64,000 nt of DNA, from positions 1 to 64,000 of the IMG/VR virus record IMGVR_UViG_3300031885_000006; one strand, given 5' to 3'. Each line of letters starts with the position of its first letter. The first letter of the stretch is position 1. Under the pieces are notes generated by a model. The model worked only from the letters and a program-made list of their open reading frames with translations, did no database searches and had not been told where the DNA came from. This document shows positions 28,877 through 38,000 of the stretch, in pieces. The DNA is from a virus. The position numbers were made by a program, and so were the translations under genes.

Positions 28877-30919
28877 CTAATTATAAAAAATAGGCTTTAT
28901 ATCAAGGGTCTTATCGGTACTTGGCAAACTATTTTCAAATATGTTGATCGACAAATTAGGATTTTTTTCCCAAGTCTTGCCAACAAACAAACCAACATTA
29001 TCATATAAAATAGAATCTCGAATAACCAAATCTTCAGGAAGCACAACAGATTTAGTTTGCGTATTTATTTTAAATGTAAATTTCAAAACATTATTATTGC
29101 AAGTAGGAGCAGTCGGAAATGTATAAAGAATTCTTGTTTCTGTTTGCTCGCTATTCAAAACCCTCTTAATAAGTACCGAGAATCTCCACAATGTTGACCC
29201 CAAAGTTTCAGAGCCGATTTCATTACTGCAACCCCATTCAAATAATATAGACCATTTTTCATTAGAATTGCTGCCAATGCCATTAAAATGGTAATTGGCA
29301 CGCCAAACATTGTCAAGCTTATTGTAAATCAAAACCAATTGTTCTGAAAGAGTTAAATTATTTCTAGCCAAAAATGATTTCAAACTAACGCCAGTATCGA
29401 TATTGTGAGACATTAACAATAAATTAGGAATAGGATCACAACCGCAACTAGCATTGACATTGGCAATGTCTGGTGCAAAATTAGTAAGTGCAACATCGAT
29501 TGGATAAACTGGCTCGATAGACAATAATACAGCCTCTGAATTTATATCAACGTCAAATATTCCCAATGCAGCAAAATCCGTGTCTGCCGATCCGCCTAAT
29601 GTCAAATATCCTGAAGATCTAGTGTGCCATGTCGGACTATATCCAATCAACATTTCTCCACCCAATGTTAGGCCGCCAGATGCAACAGAAAAATTCGATT
29701 GAGTAGAAAGACTTGTTGATCCCACTGTTAAAGAGCCAACTGGGACATAATGAAAATGCAAATTAGATGACCCAGATAAAGACAGGCCAGAAGTGGGCAC
29801 ATAATGCCATGTTTTAAATTTCAAAAGAGGACTGCCGCTTAAAGTCAAACCACCAACAGCAGTATAAGAAAATCTGTTAGACTTAAAGCTATTTAATCCA
29901 GATAACGTTAAACCACCCGAAGAAGAAGTTCTAAATCTAGCATGTGTTATAGTAGAACTGCCCCGCAATAGAACTCCACCAAAAGGTGGAGAGTAACGAT
30001 ATTTAGAACGAATTATTGCGGAGCCTCTTAAATTCAAGGTTCCATTGCCGACATAATGGTGATTTGGAGATACAACCAATGGCGTTCCCGATACCGTTAA
30101 ACCACCATTGCCCGTGTAGCTCCAAACATTAGAACTTAATTCACCTTCCCCAGCTAACGTCAAACTTCCAGAAGCAACATATTGTTGGGCACTAGATGTA
30201 ATGCCAGCAGATCCGCCCAAAACGAGCCCGCCACCAGCATCTATTTTTCGATCCACATCTAAATCAAAAGAACCACCTAACGTCAAGCCGCCCTTGGCCT
30301 CATAATTATAAAATCTATCTTGCAATACCGCAGTCATACCCAAGCTAATTACAACATCTTCGTCCAAGCAAAAATCAAAACATTCTGGAATATGGCAGAA
30401 CATTTGATCGTCTAGCGTATTACAGGTGTTGTCGATTCCCAAAGCAGCCTGGGCAGCAATATCTGTTGTTCTTACGGGTCTACTCCAACGACGAATTCTT
30501 GCAATTGGCCAATTGCTTGGATAATTCAACAAAGGCTCTTTCATTTTGGTGCATAGATCCGCCAAATCGGTAGCTGCTATGACTGTTAAAAATCTTTGTC
30601 CATCAGCACATTTATCATCATTGATATTAAAACTAGTAGCCTCGCAGGTAGGTGGTGTGCAACGACCTTCAATTTGATAATATCTCAAAATTTGATTGCC
30701 AACATCCCAGGCACTTTCCATGCTTATTTCAATAGCAGCCAATGAATCCCAAGAAAACTGCTGGGATACCAAAAAATACCCAGTAAAAATAACAGGATCA
30801 AAAGCATCATTAAATAAAGTTAATCCACCACTGCCAACATAGTTGAAACTAGTAAAAGTTTCACCTGAACAGCTTAGAACTGCCTCTGAAAATAGATCTG
30901 CGGTTGCGAGTAGTGTCAT
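28877..30919 (-). CDS. Repeat-rich virion protein (680 aa)
   Basis: About 14 imperfect repeats of roughly 25-30 residues from about 220 to 470, each with a (S/G)GLTL(S/G)G(S/T) core, for example GGLTLSGSPLLKFK. Such repeats build beta-helical or stacked beta-sheet shafts, as in tail fibres. N-terminal 220 residues carry several cysteines; the C-terminal 200 residues form a separate beta-rich domain that may be a host-binding tip. Repeat number could vary between relatives. Confidence 0.75.
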   Translation of the reverse strand: MTLLATADLFSEAVLSCSGETFTSFNYVGSGGLTLFNDAFDPVIFTGYFLVSQQFSWDSLAAIEISMESAWDVGNQILRYYQIEGRCTPPTCEATSFNINDDKCADGQRFLTVIAATDLADLCTKMKEPLLNYPSNWPIARIRRWSRPVRTTDIAAQAALGIDNTCNTLDDQMFCHIPECFDFCLDEDVVISLGMTAVLQDRFYNYEAKGGLTLGGSFDLDVDRKIDAGGGLVLGGSAGITSSAQQYVASGSLTLAGEGELSSNVWSYTGNGGLTVSGTPLVVSPNHHYVGNGTLNLRGSAIIRSKYRYSPPFGGVLLRGSSTITHARFRTSSSGGLTLSGLNSFKSNRFSYTAVGGLTLSGSPLLKFKTWHYVPTSGLSLSGSSNLHFHYVPVGSLTVGSTSLSTQSNFSVASGGLTLGGEMLIGYSPTWHTRSSGYLTLGGSADTDFAALGIFDVDINSEAVLLSIEPVYPIDVALTNFAPDIANVNASCGCDPIPNLLLMSHNIDTGVSLKSFLARNNLTLSEQLVLIYNKLDNVWRANYHFNGIGSNSNEKWSILFEWGCSNEIGSETLGSTLWRFSVLIKRVLNSEQTETRILYTFPTAPTCNNNVLKFTFKINTQTKSVVLPEDLVIRDSILYDNVGLFVGKTWEKNPNLSINIFENSLPSTDKTLDIKPIFYN

Positions 30920-30991
30920 TAGGGCCTTTTTAATTTAACGATAGTATATCTATTAAATTCAGGCGATTTATATTGAAATAATGACTAAGAG

Positions 30992-31666
30992 TTATTCACC
31001 TAATCTATCAAGAATTTTGCCTATTAATGGATGTCGTACAATTGAATCATTTTCAAATTTAACAATACCGACACCTGGAACGTTTTCTAATCTATAAATA
31101 ACGTCGCTTAAGGCACATGTTGTTCCGCCAAGATCACTCTGAGTTGGGTCGCCAGTAATGATAATTTTGCTATCTTCTCCAAATCTTGTCAAAAACAACT
31201 TCAACTGCATTAAAGAACAATTCTGGGCTTCGTCTAATATACAAACAGAATTATCAAAAGTTCTGCCTCTTAAATAGGCAAGAGGTGCCACTTCTGAAGC
31301 TGCGGTAATTACGTCTCTTTGAGGATTGTCTTCTCCAACTAACTTCTTAATAGAATCATACAAAGGCATCATATAAGGATTTACTTTTTCTTGAAAATCT
31401 CCTGGCAAATAGCCCAAAGACTCTCCAGATTCCACAATAGGTCTTGTCAAAATGATTCTTTTTTTGTTCTTTTGCAACACCTCATTTATGGCAAAAGCTG
31501 TGGCAAGAAAGGTTTTTCCAGTACCGGCTGGACCTGTTAGAAAAAGCACATCATGTTGTTGAAAACCAGCCCAGGCTAGTTTTTGAATAGAATTTTTGAA
31601 TTCGATGTGGAATCTACCCTGCCCCTTAGACTTAGTTGCAGGTGTCTTCTCATGTGATTTTGCCAT
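30992..31666 (-). CDS. phoH: PhoH-like ATPase
   Basis: 224 residues. Walker A GPAGTGKT (45-52), Walker B region FDNSVCILDEAQNC near 135, ITGDPTQSD and RHPLIGKIL near the C-terminus. PhoH proteins are RNA-linked ATPases frequent in marine and jumbo phages; the exact role is unsettled. A TATAAATA box directly precedes the ATG. Confidence 0.92.
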   Translation of the reverse strand: MAKSHEKTPATKSKGQGRFHIEFKNSIQKLAWAGFQQHDVLFLTGPAGTGKTFLATAFAINEVLQKNKKRIILTRPIVESGESLGYLPGDFQEKVNPYMMPLYDSIKKLVGEDNPQRDVITAASEVAPLAYLRGRTFDNSVCILDEAQNCSLMQLKLFLTRFGEDSKIIITGDPTQSDLGGTTCALSDVIYRLENVPGVGIVKFENDSIVRHPLIGKILDRLGE

Positions 31667-31670
31667 GCTT

Positions 31671-31678
31671 TATTTATA
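31671..31678 (-). promoter_or_regulatory. TATAAATA late-promoter-like box
   Basis: Minus-strand TATAAATA ends four bases before the phoH ATG. Start of transcription would then fall on the ATG. Confidence 0.45.
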
Positions 31679-31690
31679 GTTACTATCAAT

Positions 31691-31724
31691 AAAAAAAGCA
31701 CAAGAAAGTCTTGTGCTTTTTTTA
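31691..31724. terminator. Bidirectional Rho-independent terminator
   Basis: AGCACAAGA/TCTTGTGCT stem with loop AAG, flanked by A7 and T7. Lies upstream of phoH. Confidence 0.85.
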
Positions 31725-31739
31725 TTTAAAAGGAAATAG

Positions 31740-32180
31740 TCCCCCCATTACCAGTATGGGACTCGTTTTTCAGATATAATTGCTTATATCTACGAGATTA
31801 AGAGGAATTGAACGTCGTTTAAAGGATTTGACATCAGTCTGAGTATTTCTTAAAGAACGACCAGATTAAGAAATTGTCGCAACAACCCTTCTTTTTGTTC
31901 AAATATCTTAAAAGTGTTTTCCTTGTTAAATTGTAGCTCTGGCTCGCCACCGAAGTGGAGTTTCAGTCAAGTTTCAACCAATTACCCACGGCTGATCGGG
32001 ATGGCAATGTAGTATGCCAACGACTGTTTTCATATCGGGGACATGAAAACCATCCCACTAGTTCAGTTCATAGTAGAACCACGAATTTTACACCAGTGCG
32101 GCGATGCATATTTTTAAATGTCCTGCATGGGGACACCCCAAAGGGCCTGACTATCAATATTATAAATGAATTAATGGCAA
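31740..32180. ncRNA. Noncoding region with many hairpins, strand unknown
   Basis: About 440 bases between divergent genes with no convincing ORF. Stems include AGTCCC/GGGACT near 31740; AGATATAA/TTATATCT; GTCGTT/AACGAC near 31814; CCAC-CGAA-GTGG near 31950; a three-way junction closed by GGGATGG/CCATCCC (31998-32056) containing GGCA/TGCC and TTTTCAT/ATGAAAA; and TGGGG/CCCCA. The density suggests a structured RNA or a replication/packaging site. No match to tmRNA, RNase P or group I intron cores. Confidence 0.45.
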
Positions 32181-32207
32181 ATTTGCAAGTGCTTTTCTAC
32201 ATATTAT

Positions 32208-32696
32208 ATGGAAAATCTCAATTTCAAACATTTTTTAGAGTCTGCTGAAAAAGAATTCAAGGATGACATCAAACAGACACTTAATAAAATACCAGCCAGC
32301 CACAAAAAGCTAGTGCATGACTACAAATTTAAGTCAGAAGGTGGAAACACACTTAAAGGAGATCAAAAGCATGTGGGTGAAATTGACGAGAAAAAGAAGC
32401 ACATAAAAGTCGCCGCACCCTACAATTACAGCAGAGAGACAACCATTTTACATGAGATAGCTCATGCAGTCTGGAAATTCGTTCTTACTCCAGATTTAAA
32501 AAAACAGTGGTCGCACCTTCTTAAAAAGACCAAAGACGAACACAAAGATAAAACTAACAAAGCTGCCAAAGACTCATTAGATCAAAATGATGAGGAGATC
32601 TTTTGCATGTCATATGCGAACGCCTACACAAAACACAAAAACGCCACCTATAATCATGACGCATGGGATAACTTCATAAAAGCGTTGCCAAAATAA
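32208..32696 (+). CDS. Zinc metallopeptidase-like protein with capsid-targeting-like N-terminus
   Basis: 162 residues. Opens MENLNFKHFLESAEKEF, like T4 capsid-targeting peptides. TILHEIAHAVWKF (about 82-94) carries HExxH, and NDEEIFCMSYANAY near 130 could give the third zinc ligand. A basic linker lies between. Inference: a protease packaged in the head, perhaps acting on host targets after injection or during maturation. Confidence 0.7.
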   Translation: MENLNFKHFLESAEKEFKDDIKQTLNKIPASHKKLVHDYKFKSEGGNTLKGDQKHVGEIDEKKKHIKVAAPYNYSRETTILHEIAHAVWKFVLTPDLKKQWSHLLKKTKDEHKDKTNKAAKDSLDQNDEEIFCMSYANAYTKHKNATYNHDAWDNFIKALPK

Positions 32697-32710
32697 ACCA
32701 AGGTATAATT

Positions 32711-33583
32711 ATGAATTTCAGTATGTGGCTAGAAAATGAAGCAGATGAATTAGAACATCAAGCAGCCGATTTTATTTTTTCCAAAATAAAACAAGCATGG
32801 CAGTTATCAATTCAAAATAAACAGCCAATTCGATCTATTATGCCGCAAATTTGGACCAACAATATGCGTGGTATCAAGTATTTCCTTCCTAACGATCAAT
32901 TTCCGTCATTATCCCAAATAGCAATTCGATTTCCTCCTTCAACAGATGAATCAGACACAATCAGAATGCATGGACAAGTGGTTGAATTTAATTTTTCTTT
33001 AAAAAAATTAGACGATGCAAAAAATGAACAAGAATCACAACAGGCACTTAATTCAATTGGTGGAACAATACATCACGAAATCACTCATTTGCACCATAAA
33101 GGAGCAGATTTAGACTCCAGCGATACGAGTGGGGGCTCAGATGGACAAGCAGAAAGAGCCATTAAATATATGATGTCGCCGGGTGAACTACAAGCACATG
33201 CGAAAGAATATGCTTTTGCGTGGAATCGACTATTCCCAAATCAAGCATTTAATCCACAACAATTTGTTCAACAAGTCATACCCCAAATCGCCAATAAAAA
33301 CAAAGCAACAAATTATTTCGTGGCATTTGCAGACCCCATCAAACAAAACAAATGGAAAGCAAAAAATTTAGATTTGGCCTCTGCCTACGGCCAAATAGTC
33401 AAAACCACATCTAATTATGTGACCGCTTTCAATCAAAAATCTCAACCTCAACAATCTCCAATCGACATCGGTGCAAACAGCAATTGGCAACAAAACCTAG
33501 CCAAGCTAAAATCAATGGGAGTAGACCCTGAACGAGAAAATTGGAGCCGAGGGGAGATAATTAGAGGCAGGAAAAATAAATAG
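32711..33583 (+). CDS. Second zinc metallopeptidase-like protein with capsid-targeting-like N-terminus
   Basis: 290 residues. Opens MNFSMWLENEADELEHQ. TIHHEITHLHHKG (about 118-130) carries HExxH, and MSPGELQAHAKEYA near 160 offers a third ligand glutamate. It follows the first metallopeptidase by 14 bases in the same operon; the two are not close in sequence outside the zinc site. C-terminus is Gln/Asn-rich. Substrate unknown. Confidence 0.7.
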   Translation: MNFSMWLENEADELEHQAADFIFSKIKQAWQLSIQNKQPIRSIMPQIWTNNMRGIKYFLPNDQFPSLSQIAIRFPPSTDESDTIRMHGQVVEFNFSLKKLDDAKNEQESQQALNSIGGTIHHEITHLHHKGADLDSSDTSGGSDGQAERAIKYMMSPGELQAHAKEYAFAWNRLFPNQAFNPQQFVQQVIPQIANKNKATNYFVAFADPIKQNKWKAKNLDLASAYGQIVKTTSNYVTAFNQKSQPQQSPIDIGANSNWQQNLAKLKSMGVDPERENWSRGEIIRGRKNK

Positions 33584-33589
33584 AGTTCC

Positions 33590-33617
33590 TTCACAATCCT
33601 AAAATCTGTGGTATAAT
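33590..33617 (+). promoter_or_regulatory. Sigma70-like promoter TTCACA-N16-TATAAT
   Basis: -35 TTCACA (33590-33595), -10 TATAAT (33612-33617), spacer 16; transcribes the RNA ligase and methionine aminopeptidase genes. Confidence 0.75.
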
Positions 33618-33661
33618 CAATGAGCATAAAAAAACTCGATTTGAATTTTAGGTTGTTTATA

Positions 33662-35002
33662 ATGAGCGAATACAATACCACTCAATCTCAAAAAGACAAT
33701 ATCCGCACGATCATTCAGAAGCTAATCGCTGATGATAAACGCTGGTTTATCGACAATCTCATTATTGTTGGCGATAAAGGTCCATATTGGATTTTGAATT
33801 ACCAGCAGGGCGGTCGCAACGAATTCAACCAATTGGTTCGTGGTATGGTAGTAGCTAAACCGCCAGCAAACTTTCATGGCGACCTATTATCGCTAATCAA
33901 ATCCTTCCCATTCATCCGATTCTATAATCAGGGTGAAGGCGATGCTGCGCATGTTGACTTCTCCAATGCAGAAATGCTTGAGAAAATGGACGGCACGATG
34001 GTTGGTGCGTTCTTCCCAACGGGAGATCCAACTAAGCCGGAATTCCACACTCGCAAAATGATGTCAACTCATGAGCCAGACGTGTCACGACAAATGACTA
34101 CGTTCCAGGGCAAAGACGCTAAGTTTTTACCAACCATTCGCCCTTATGTCGATCAATTGAAATTCACTCAGAAGGATGTGGACTACACATACGTCTTTGA
34201 GTTCTTGCATGAGATTTCGTATGTTCTCACCAAATATCAGCCGCACCAGTATGGCTTGTATTTGTTGGGTGCCCGAAATATCAAAACTCACCAAGAAATG
34301 AATGAAGATGAATTAGATCAAACCGCAAAACGACTTGGAGCAAACCGTCCTCGCCGTTTTGTATTGGGAAATAAAACTTCACAACCAGATCCTATGTTCG
34401 GGGCAGAACGTAGTGGCGCTAAAATCGCAACGCATGCGGAAATTGAAAAAATGTTCCAAGATGCGGCGGCTGAAACTCCAGACTTTGAGGGCTTCGTTTT
34501 CCGAGATAAACAAAGCGGAAATCGAGTCAAAGTTAAAGATCCAAAATATGTAGAAAAACATCACTTGTTAGACAGCCTGTCTTACAAGCGGCTTATTCCT
34601 CTATTGCTTAAGGGAGAAGAAGAAGAGATAGTGGCTTACTTCCCTCAGGCAAAAGAGCGTATCGAGGAAATTAAAACTGCCTACAACAAATATCTCAACA
34701 ACGTTGTCGATACCGTCCAAGCATGGCAGCGGTCGGGTTTTGTAGGTAAAGAATTAGCTTTAAGAATTTTCGGACCAGAAAGTTCTGCTATGGATAAATT
34801 CACCAAGAATATGTCCAAAAAATTTAATGACGTGCGAGATGTAGATGCGATTCGCAATGGCGTAGACGCACAACTTAAACAAATTGCTTTAGGCACCGGC
34901 AAAGATGGAGGTGGTGGTAGCCCAAAACGATTAATTGAGCTAATTGGATTGCATGACGATGAAGAAGAAGAAAATAACAACCCTAATGTAGGCGAACTAT
35001 GA
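33662..35002 (+). CDS. T4 Rnl1-type RNA ligase
   Basis: 446 residues from MSEYNTTQ, the start with AGG upstream. Adenylation lysine in EKMDGTMV (K108), then FHTRKMM, YTYVFEFL, DFEGFVFRD and RVKVKDPKYV, the nucleotidyltransferase motifs of Rnl1-like RNA ligases. In T4 this enzyme repairs tRNAs cut by host defence nucleases; here the tRNA cluster makes the same role likely, and joining of tRNA halves after removal of inserts is an added possibility. Confidence 0.88.
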   Translation: MSEYNTTQSQKDNIRTIIQKLIADDKRWFIDNLIIVGDKGPYWILNYQQGGRNEFNQLVRGMVVAKPPANFHGDLLSLIKSFPFIRFYNQGEGDAAHVDFSNAEMLEKMDGTMVGAFFPTGDPTKPEFHTRKMMSTHEPDVSRQMTTFQGKDAKFLPTIRPYVDQLKFTQKDVDYTYVFEFLHEISYVLTKYQPHQYGLYLLGARNIKTHQEMNEDELDQTAKRLGANRPRRFVLGNKTSQPDPMFGAERSGAKIATHAEIEKMFQDAAAETPDFEGFVFRDKQSGNRVKVKDPKYVEKHHLLDSLSYKRLIPLLLKGEEEEIVAYFPQAKERIEEIKTAYNKYLNNVVDTVQAWQRSGFVGKELALRIFGPESSAMDKFTKNMSKKFNDVRDVDAIRNGVDAQLKQIALGTGKDGGGGSPKRLIELIGLHDDEEEENNNPNVGEL

Positions 35003-35745
35003 TACGGATAAAAACAGCAGAACAAATTGAAGGCATTAGAAAAAGCAGCCAATTGGCCGCTCAAACCCTTGTGCATCTTGAACAATTTGCTCAACCGGGT
35101 GTTTCCACAGCCACAATTGATCAAGAAGCCGATACGTATATTCGTGATCATGGTGCCATTCCAGCATGCTTGGGATATCGTGGATTTCCAAAATCCATTT
35201 GCACATCTCTAAACGAGGTCATTTGTCATGGCATCCCTTCAGAATATATTCTGAAGGAGGGCGACATTCTCAATATCGATGTCACCACCATTTTAGATGG
35301 TTATTTTGGAGATACCTGTAAAATGTATCCAATTGGAGCAATCACATCAAAAGCCCAAGGATTGCTAGAGACCACCAAGGAATGTCTTGAACTTGGAATT
35401 AAAGAGTGCAAACCAAACAATCTCTTCGGAAACATTGGCTTTGCTATCAACAAACATGCCACCAGTCTTGGCTTTTCTGTAGTTTATCAATTCGTAGGTC
35501 ATGGAGTTGGCCTAGAATTCCATGAAGAACCAAACATCAATCATGTCGCCAGAAGAAACACTGGTGAGGTTATGCGGGCAGGAATGATCTTTACCATTGA
35601 ACCTATGATTTGTACAAAGGCTCCCGATGCCGTCATTCTAGAAGATGGATGGACCGCTGTAACTAAAGATGGCGGATTATCTGCACAATATGAACACACC
35701 ATCTTGATTACAGATGATGGTCATGAAGTTCTTACATTATTGTAA
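34999..35745 (+). CDS. map: Methionine aminopeptidase, type I
   Basis: 248 residues. Metal ligands D94 (NIDVT), D105 (GDTC), H168 (GHGVG), E201 (TIEPM) and E232 (YEHT) are all present. Removes the initiator methionine from nascent proteins after deformylation; a peptide deformylase is also encoded here (48255-48761). Overlaps the RNA ligase by four bases. Confidence 0.95.
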   Translation: MIRIKTAEQIEGIRKSSQLAAQTLVHLEQFAQPGVSTATIDQEADTYIRDHGAIPACLGYRGFPKSICTSLNEVICHGIPSEYILKEGDILNIDVTTILDGYFGDTCKMYPIGAITSKAQGLLETTKECLELGIKECKPNNLFGNIGFAINKHATSLGFSVVYQFVGHGVGLEFHEEPNINHVARRNTGEVMRAGMIFTIEPMICTKAPDAVILEDGWTAVTKDGGLSAQYEHTILITDDGHEVLTLL

Positions 35746-35747
35746 TT

Positions 35748-35870
35748 TTAATTCGGCCTTGCAATTGTAAAGGGAGGCACAAATGGACCCGGTGGTTTTA
35801 TAATTTTAAATTGATCTAAAATCAAAACAACAGCTATACACAAAATAAATAAAACCAAAAACCCTTTCAT
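35748..35870 (-). CDS. Single-helix membrane peptide (40 aa)
   Basis: MKGFLVLFILCIAVVLIL then a proline-rich tail (KPPGPFVPPFTIARPN). A strong SD, AGGAGGGAAT, precedes the ATG. Similar in size to phage membrane toxins or anti-holins; function unknown. Confidence 0.6.
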   Translation of the reverse strand: MKGFLVLFILCIAVVLILDQFKIIKPPGPFVPPFTIARPN

Positions 35871-35882
35871 ATTCCCTCCTGA

Positions 35883-36653
35883 TTACAATACATTTTTTAC
35901 TGTTTCAGTTTGTATATCTCTTAGCAATTGTGGCAATGTGACCATTGCGGCTTCTGTAAGGCGTTCAAATTCATTGATATCCAAGCTGAAAATCTTATAA
36001 TGATGTGCGATAGGATTTTTCATAACTTGTGGCTTATAGCCATGATGTTGAGCCTTTAAAGTGGTAATAAAAGACGGTCCAATCATTGGAAGTCTCTCAG
36101 GGAACGGACCACAATCCTCCCAACATTCTCTGGTGAACATAACCAGCCACTCTCTGATAAAGTCTACTTTCTTTTGCTGCAAAAAGTAGCTTTGCATTTC
36201 CAAGCCTACCAAGCCAGCTTTTTGTGATTCACAAATAGCCGTCAAAAGATCTAACCAGCTTGGATTTTCAATTACTACATCGCAATGCATAAACACAAGA
36301 TATTTAGAATTTTTATCCGCTGCTTCTGCCCCTTTATTGGCCGCTGCTGACCAATAGAGATTCTTTTCATTTCTAATTACTTTAACTTCGCCCTCAATAT
36401 CATCAAGAAACTCTTGGCTTTCCTGATCCGATCCATTGTCAACAACGATTAATTCATAATTGTTATTGAAGCTTGTAACCGCAATCGATTGCAAACAGAT
36501 GTTTAAATGTGCCGGGCGATCTTTATGCACAATAATGATTGATACTTGCTCATCTGTGCCATCATGCAAATTAATATTTAATTCAGGGCGATCTCCCTCT
36601 AATGGGTTCCATGATTGATTGGGATTTGATCCATGCTTAATACTGTCGCTCAT
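35883..36653 (-). CDS. Family 2 glycosyltransferase
   Basis: 256 residues. VSIIIVHKDRPAHLNICLQS, then YELIVVDNGSDQ and YLVFMHCDVVIENPSWL form the GT-A fold with a D-x-D-like CDV. Later CGPFPERLPMIGP matches the acceptor side. Transfers a sugar from a nucleotide donor; target could be phage DNA, capsid or host surface. Confidence 0.85.
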   Translation of the reverse strand: MSDSIKHGSNPNQSWNPLEGDRPELNINLHDGTDEQVSIIIVHKDRPAHLNICLQSIAVTSFNNNYELIVVDNGSDQESQEFLDDIEGEVKVIRNEKNLYWSAAANKGAEAADKNSKYLVFMHCDVVIENPSWLDLLTAICESQKAGLVGLEMQSYFLQQKKVDFIREWLVMFTRECWEDCGPFPERLPMIGPSFITTLKAQHHGYKPQVMKNPIAHHYKIFSLDINEFERLTEAAMVTLPQLLRDIQTETVKNVL

Positions 36654-36889
36654 ATTTCTCCTTTTTCTAATTCAACTTCGAAGACACCTAATTCGCAATG
36701 ACATGACACCTCTCCATGTTCTGTTTTCAAGGTAACAGGCACTGCGTTTCCGTCTTTTGTATATTGTGCTTTTAAAACATATAGAAAATCATTTGCTTTT
36801 TCCTCTGTTTCAAAAGCCCGCTGTGTTTGCACAAACACCCATTCTCCATGAATTTGTCTGGCAACTGACATGACCACAAAAATTTTCAT
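36650..36889 (-). CDS. Hypothetical protein (79 aa)
   Basis: Start at MKIFVVMSVARQ. A compact alpha/beta protein with AFETEEKANDFLYVLKAQY, a pattern of small phage proteins. Overlaps both neighbours by a few bases. Function unknown. Confidence 0.7.
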   Translation of the reverse strand: MKIFVVMSVARQIHGEWVFVQTQRAFETEEKANDFLYVLKAQYTKDGNAVPVTLKTEHGEVSCHCELGVFEVELEKGEI

Positions 36890-37362
36890 TATTTGTTCCA
36901 ATCAAAAAAGTAAACTGGCTCCAACCATATTTGGGCAACACTTTCTTGATGAGAAATAACCAAGGGTGTTTCTTGTCCAATATTGGTAAGCATTAATTTC
37001 AATCTATCATCTTCAATAAAAGCATGTGTAATTAACAATCCTCGATTAGCCCAGGCTTTTTTAGCCTCTGCTTTAACTTTAAATCCAGCAGGCACCTTAA
37101 TGGTAAATCCGCAATCTAAAACTTGAACTGTTCTGTGATTCAATCTTACTGCTTGAACGCCTTGATGATTCAAAGCAGGAACCACCACTCGAACATCTGC
37201 TACATTTGTTTCTTTGTAAACAGGGATAAAAATACTCTCTTCTGAACTTATCTCTGTGGCAATAGAAAATAGATTAGGAGCAGTATATTTCTCGCAAATG
37301 GATTTCTTGACTGCCGTGCTGACTTTGCCCTTGGGCTTAACTTTAGGTTTTGTAGTTGCCAT
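36889..37362 (-). CDS. dUTPase-fold protein lacking clear catalytic motifs
   Basis: 157 residues. The stretch DCGFTIKVPAGFKVKAEAKK, RGLLITHAFIEDDRLKLML and NIGQETPLVISHQESVAQIW follows the strand order of trimeric dUTPase/dCTP deaminase proteins. The usual motif 3 (GxIDxxYxG) is replaced by AFIEDDRLK, and no motif 5 is seen. It may be a regulatory or structural relative rather than an enzyme. Confidence 0.55.
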   Translation of the reverse strand: MATTKPKVKPKGKVSTAVKKSICEKYTAPNLFSIATEISSEESIFIPVYKETNVADVRVVVPALNHQGVQAVRLNHRTVQVLDCGFTIKVPAGFKVKAEAKKAWANRGLLITHAFIEDDRLKLMLTNIGQETPLVISHQESVAQIWLEPVYFFDWNK

Positions 37363-37601
37363 TATTCTTCTTCTTTCTTTGGCTTACTGATACGTTCTAT
37401 ATGTCGTTGAATATCTTTGAAAAACCCTTCATACGTATTAACTGGCATTCTTGTTATGGCTTTGATTAATTTTTCTTCCATGTCGGCTGTGTAGCCTTTT
37501 TGCTTAATCAAATTAATTGCTTTAACAAGTGTTAATTTTGGTCTAGAATTCAAAGAATTAGCTCCTGGTACATTGACTTTAAAATTGAAGCTTTCGGGCA
37601 T
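37362..37601 (-). CDS. Hypothetical protein (79 aa)
   Basis: 79 residues, basic, helical C-terminus with Lys/Glu-rich end. One-base overlap with the next gene. Function unknown. Confidence 0.65.
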   Translation of the reverse strand: MPESFNFKVNVPGANSLNSRPKLTLVKAINLIKQKGYTADMEEKLIKAITRMPVNTYEGFFKDIQRHIERISKPKKEEE

Positions 37602-37959
37602 CGGGTTTCCCTTCTTCTGCTGTTTTTTTGGCTTGCATTACACTATCCAGAGCATCTAACGGCACTGTTGTATTCTGAGTATTTGACTTCTTTTTATTTA
37701 ATATTTCCAGTATTGCACTGCCCATTTTGGTGTCATTGATGTTACAAAATTTTTGATCGTATACTATACTTTCGTAAAAATCCAAATAAACTAACGATGT
37801 GCCTGTTTCGCCGGTGGTTGCCAGCCATTTTGTGGCCATTGGCTGCAAATTAGACATCCTAATAATAGTATATTCTGCACCTGATGATTTGTGTTCTTCT
37901 AAACCATCCATAGATAATTTAATATTTGCTTCGTGTTTAAAGTGTGCTTTTTCTTCCAT
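37579..37959 (-). CDS. Hypothetical protein (126 aa)
   Basis: Start at MEEKAHFKHEAN, preceded by AGGATGAAT. Mixed fold; overlaps the downstream gene by 23 bases. Function unknown. Confidence 0.65.
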   Translation of the reverse strand: MEEKAHFKHEANIKLSMDGLEEHKSSGAEYTIIRMSNLQPMATKWLATTGETGTSLVYLDFYESIVYDQKFCNINDTKMGSAILEILNKKKSNTQNTTVPLDALDSVMQAKKTAEEGKPDARKLQF

Positions 37960-38000
37960 ATTCATCCTAAATACTTATGCCTTTTTAATAGAGTGAGCAA

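Noticed and set aside
31740-32180. Group I intron, tmRNA or RNase P RNA
   Set aside because: The conserved cores of these RNAs are not found in the sequence.
31955-32248. A 97-codon plus-strand ORF before the first metallopeptidase
   Set aside because: It lies over strong hairpins, lacks an SD and has an unnatural composition, and overlaps the start of the 32208 gene in another frame.
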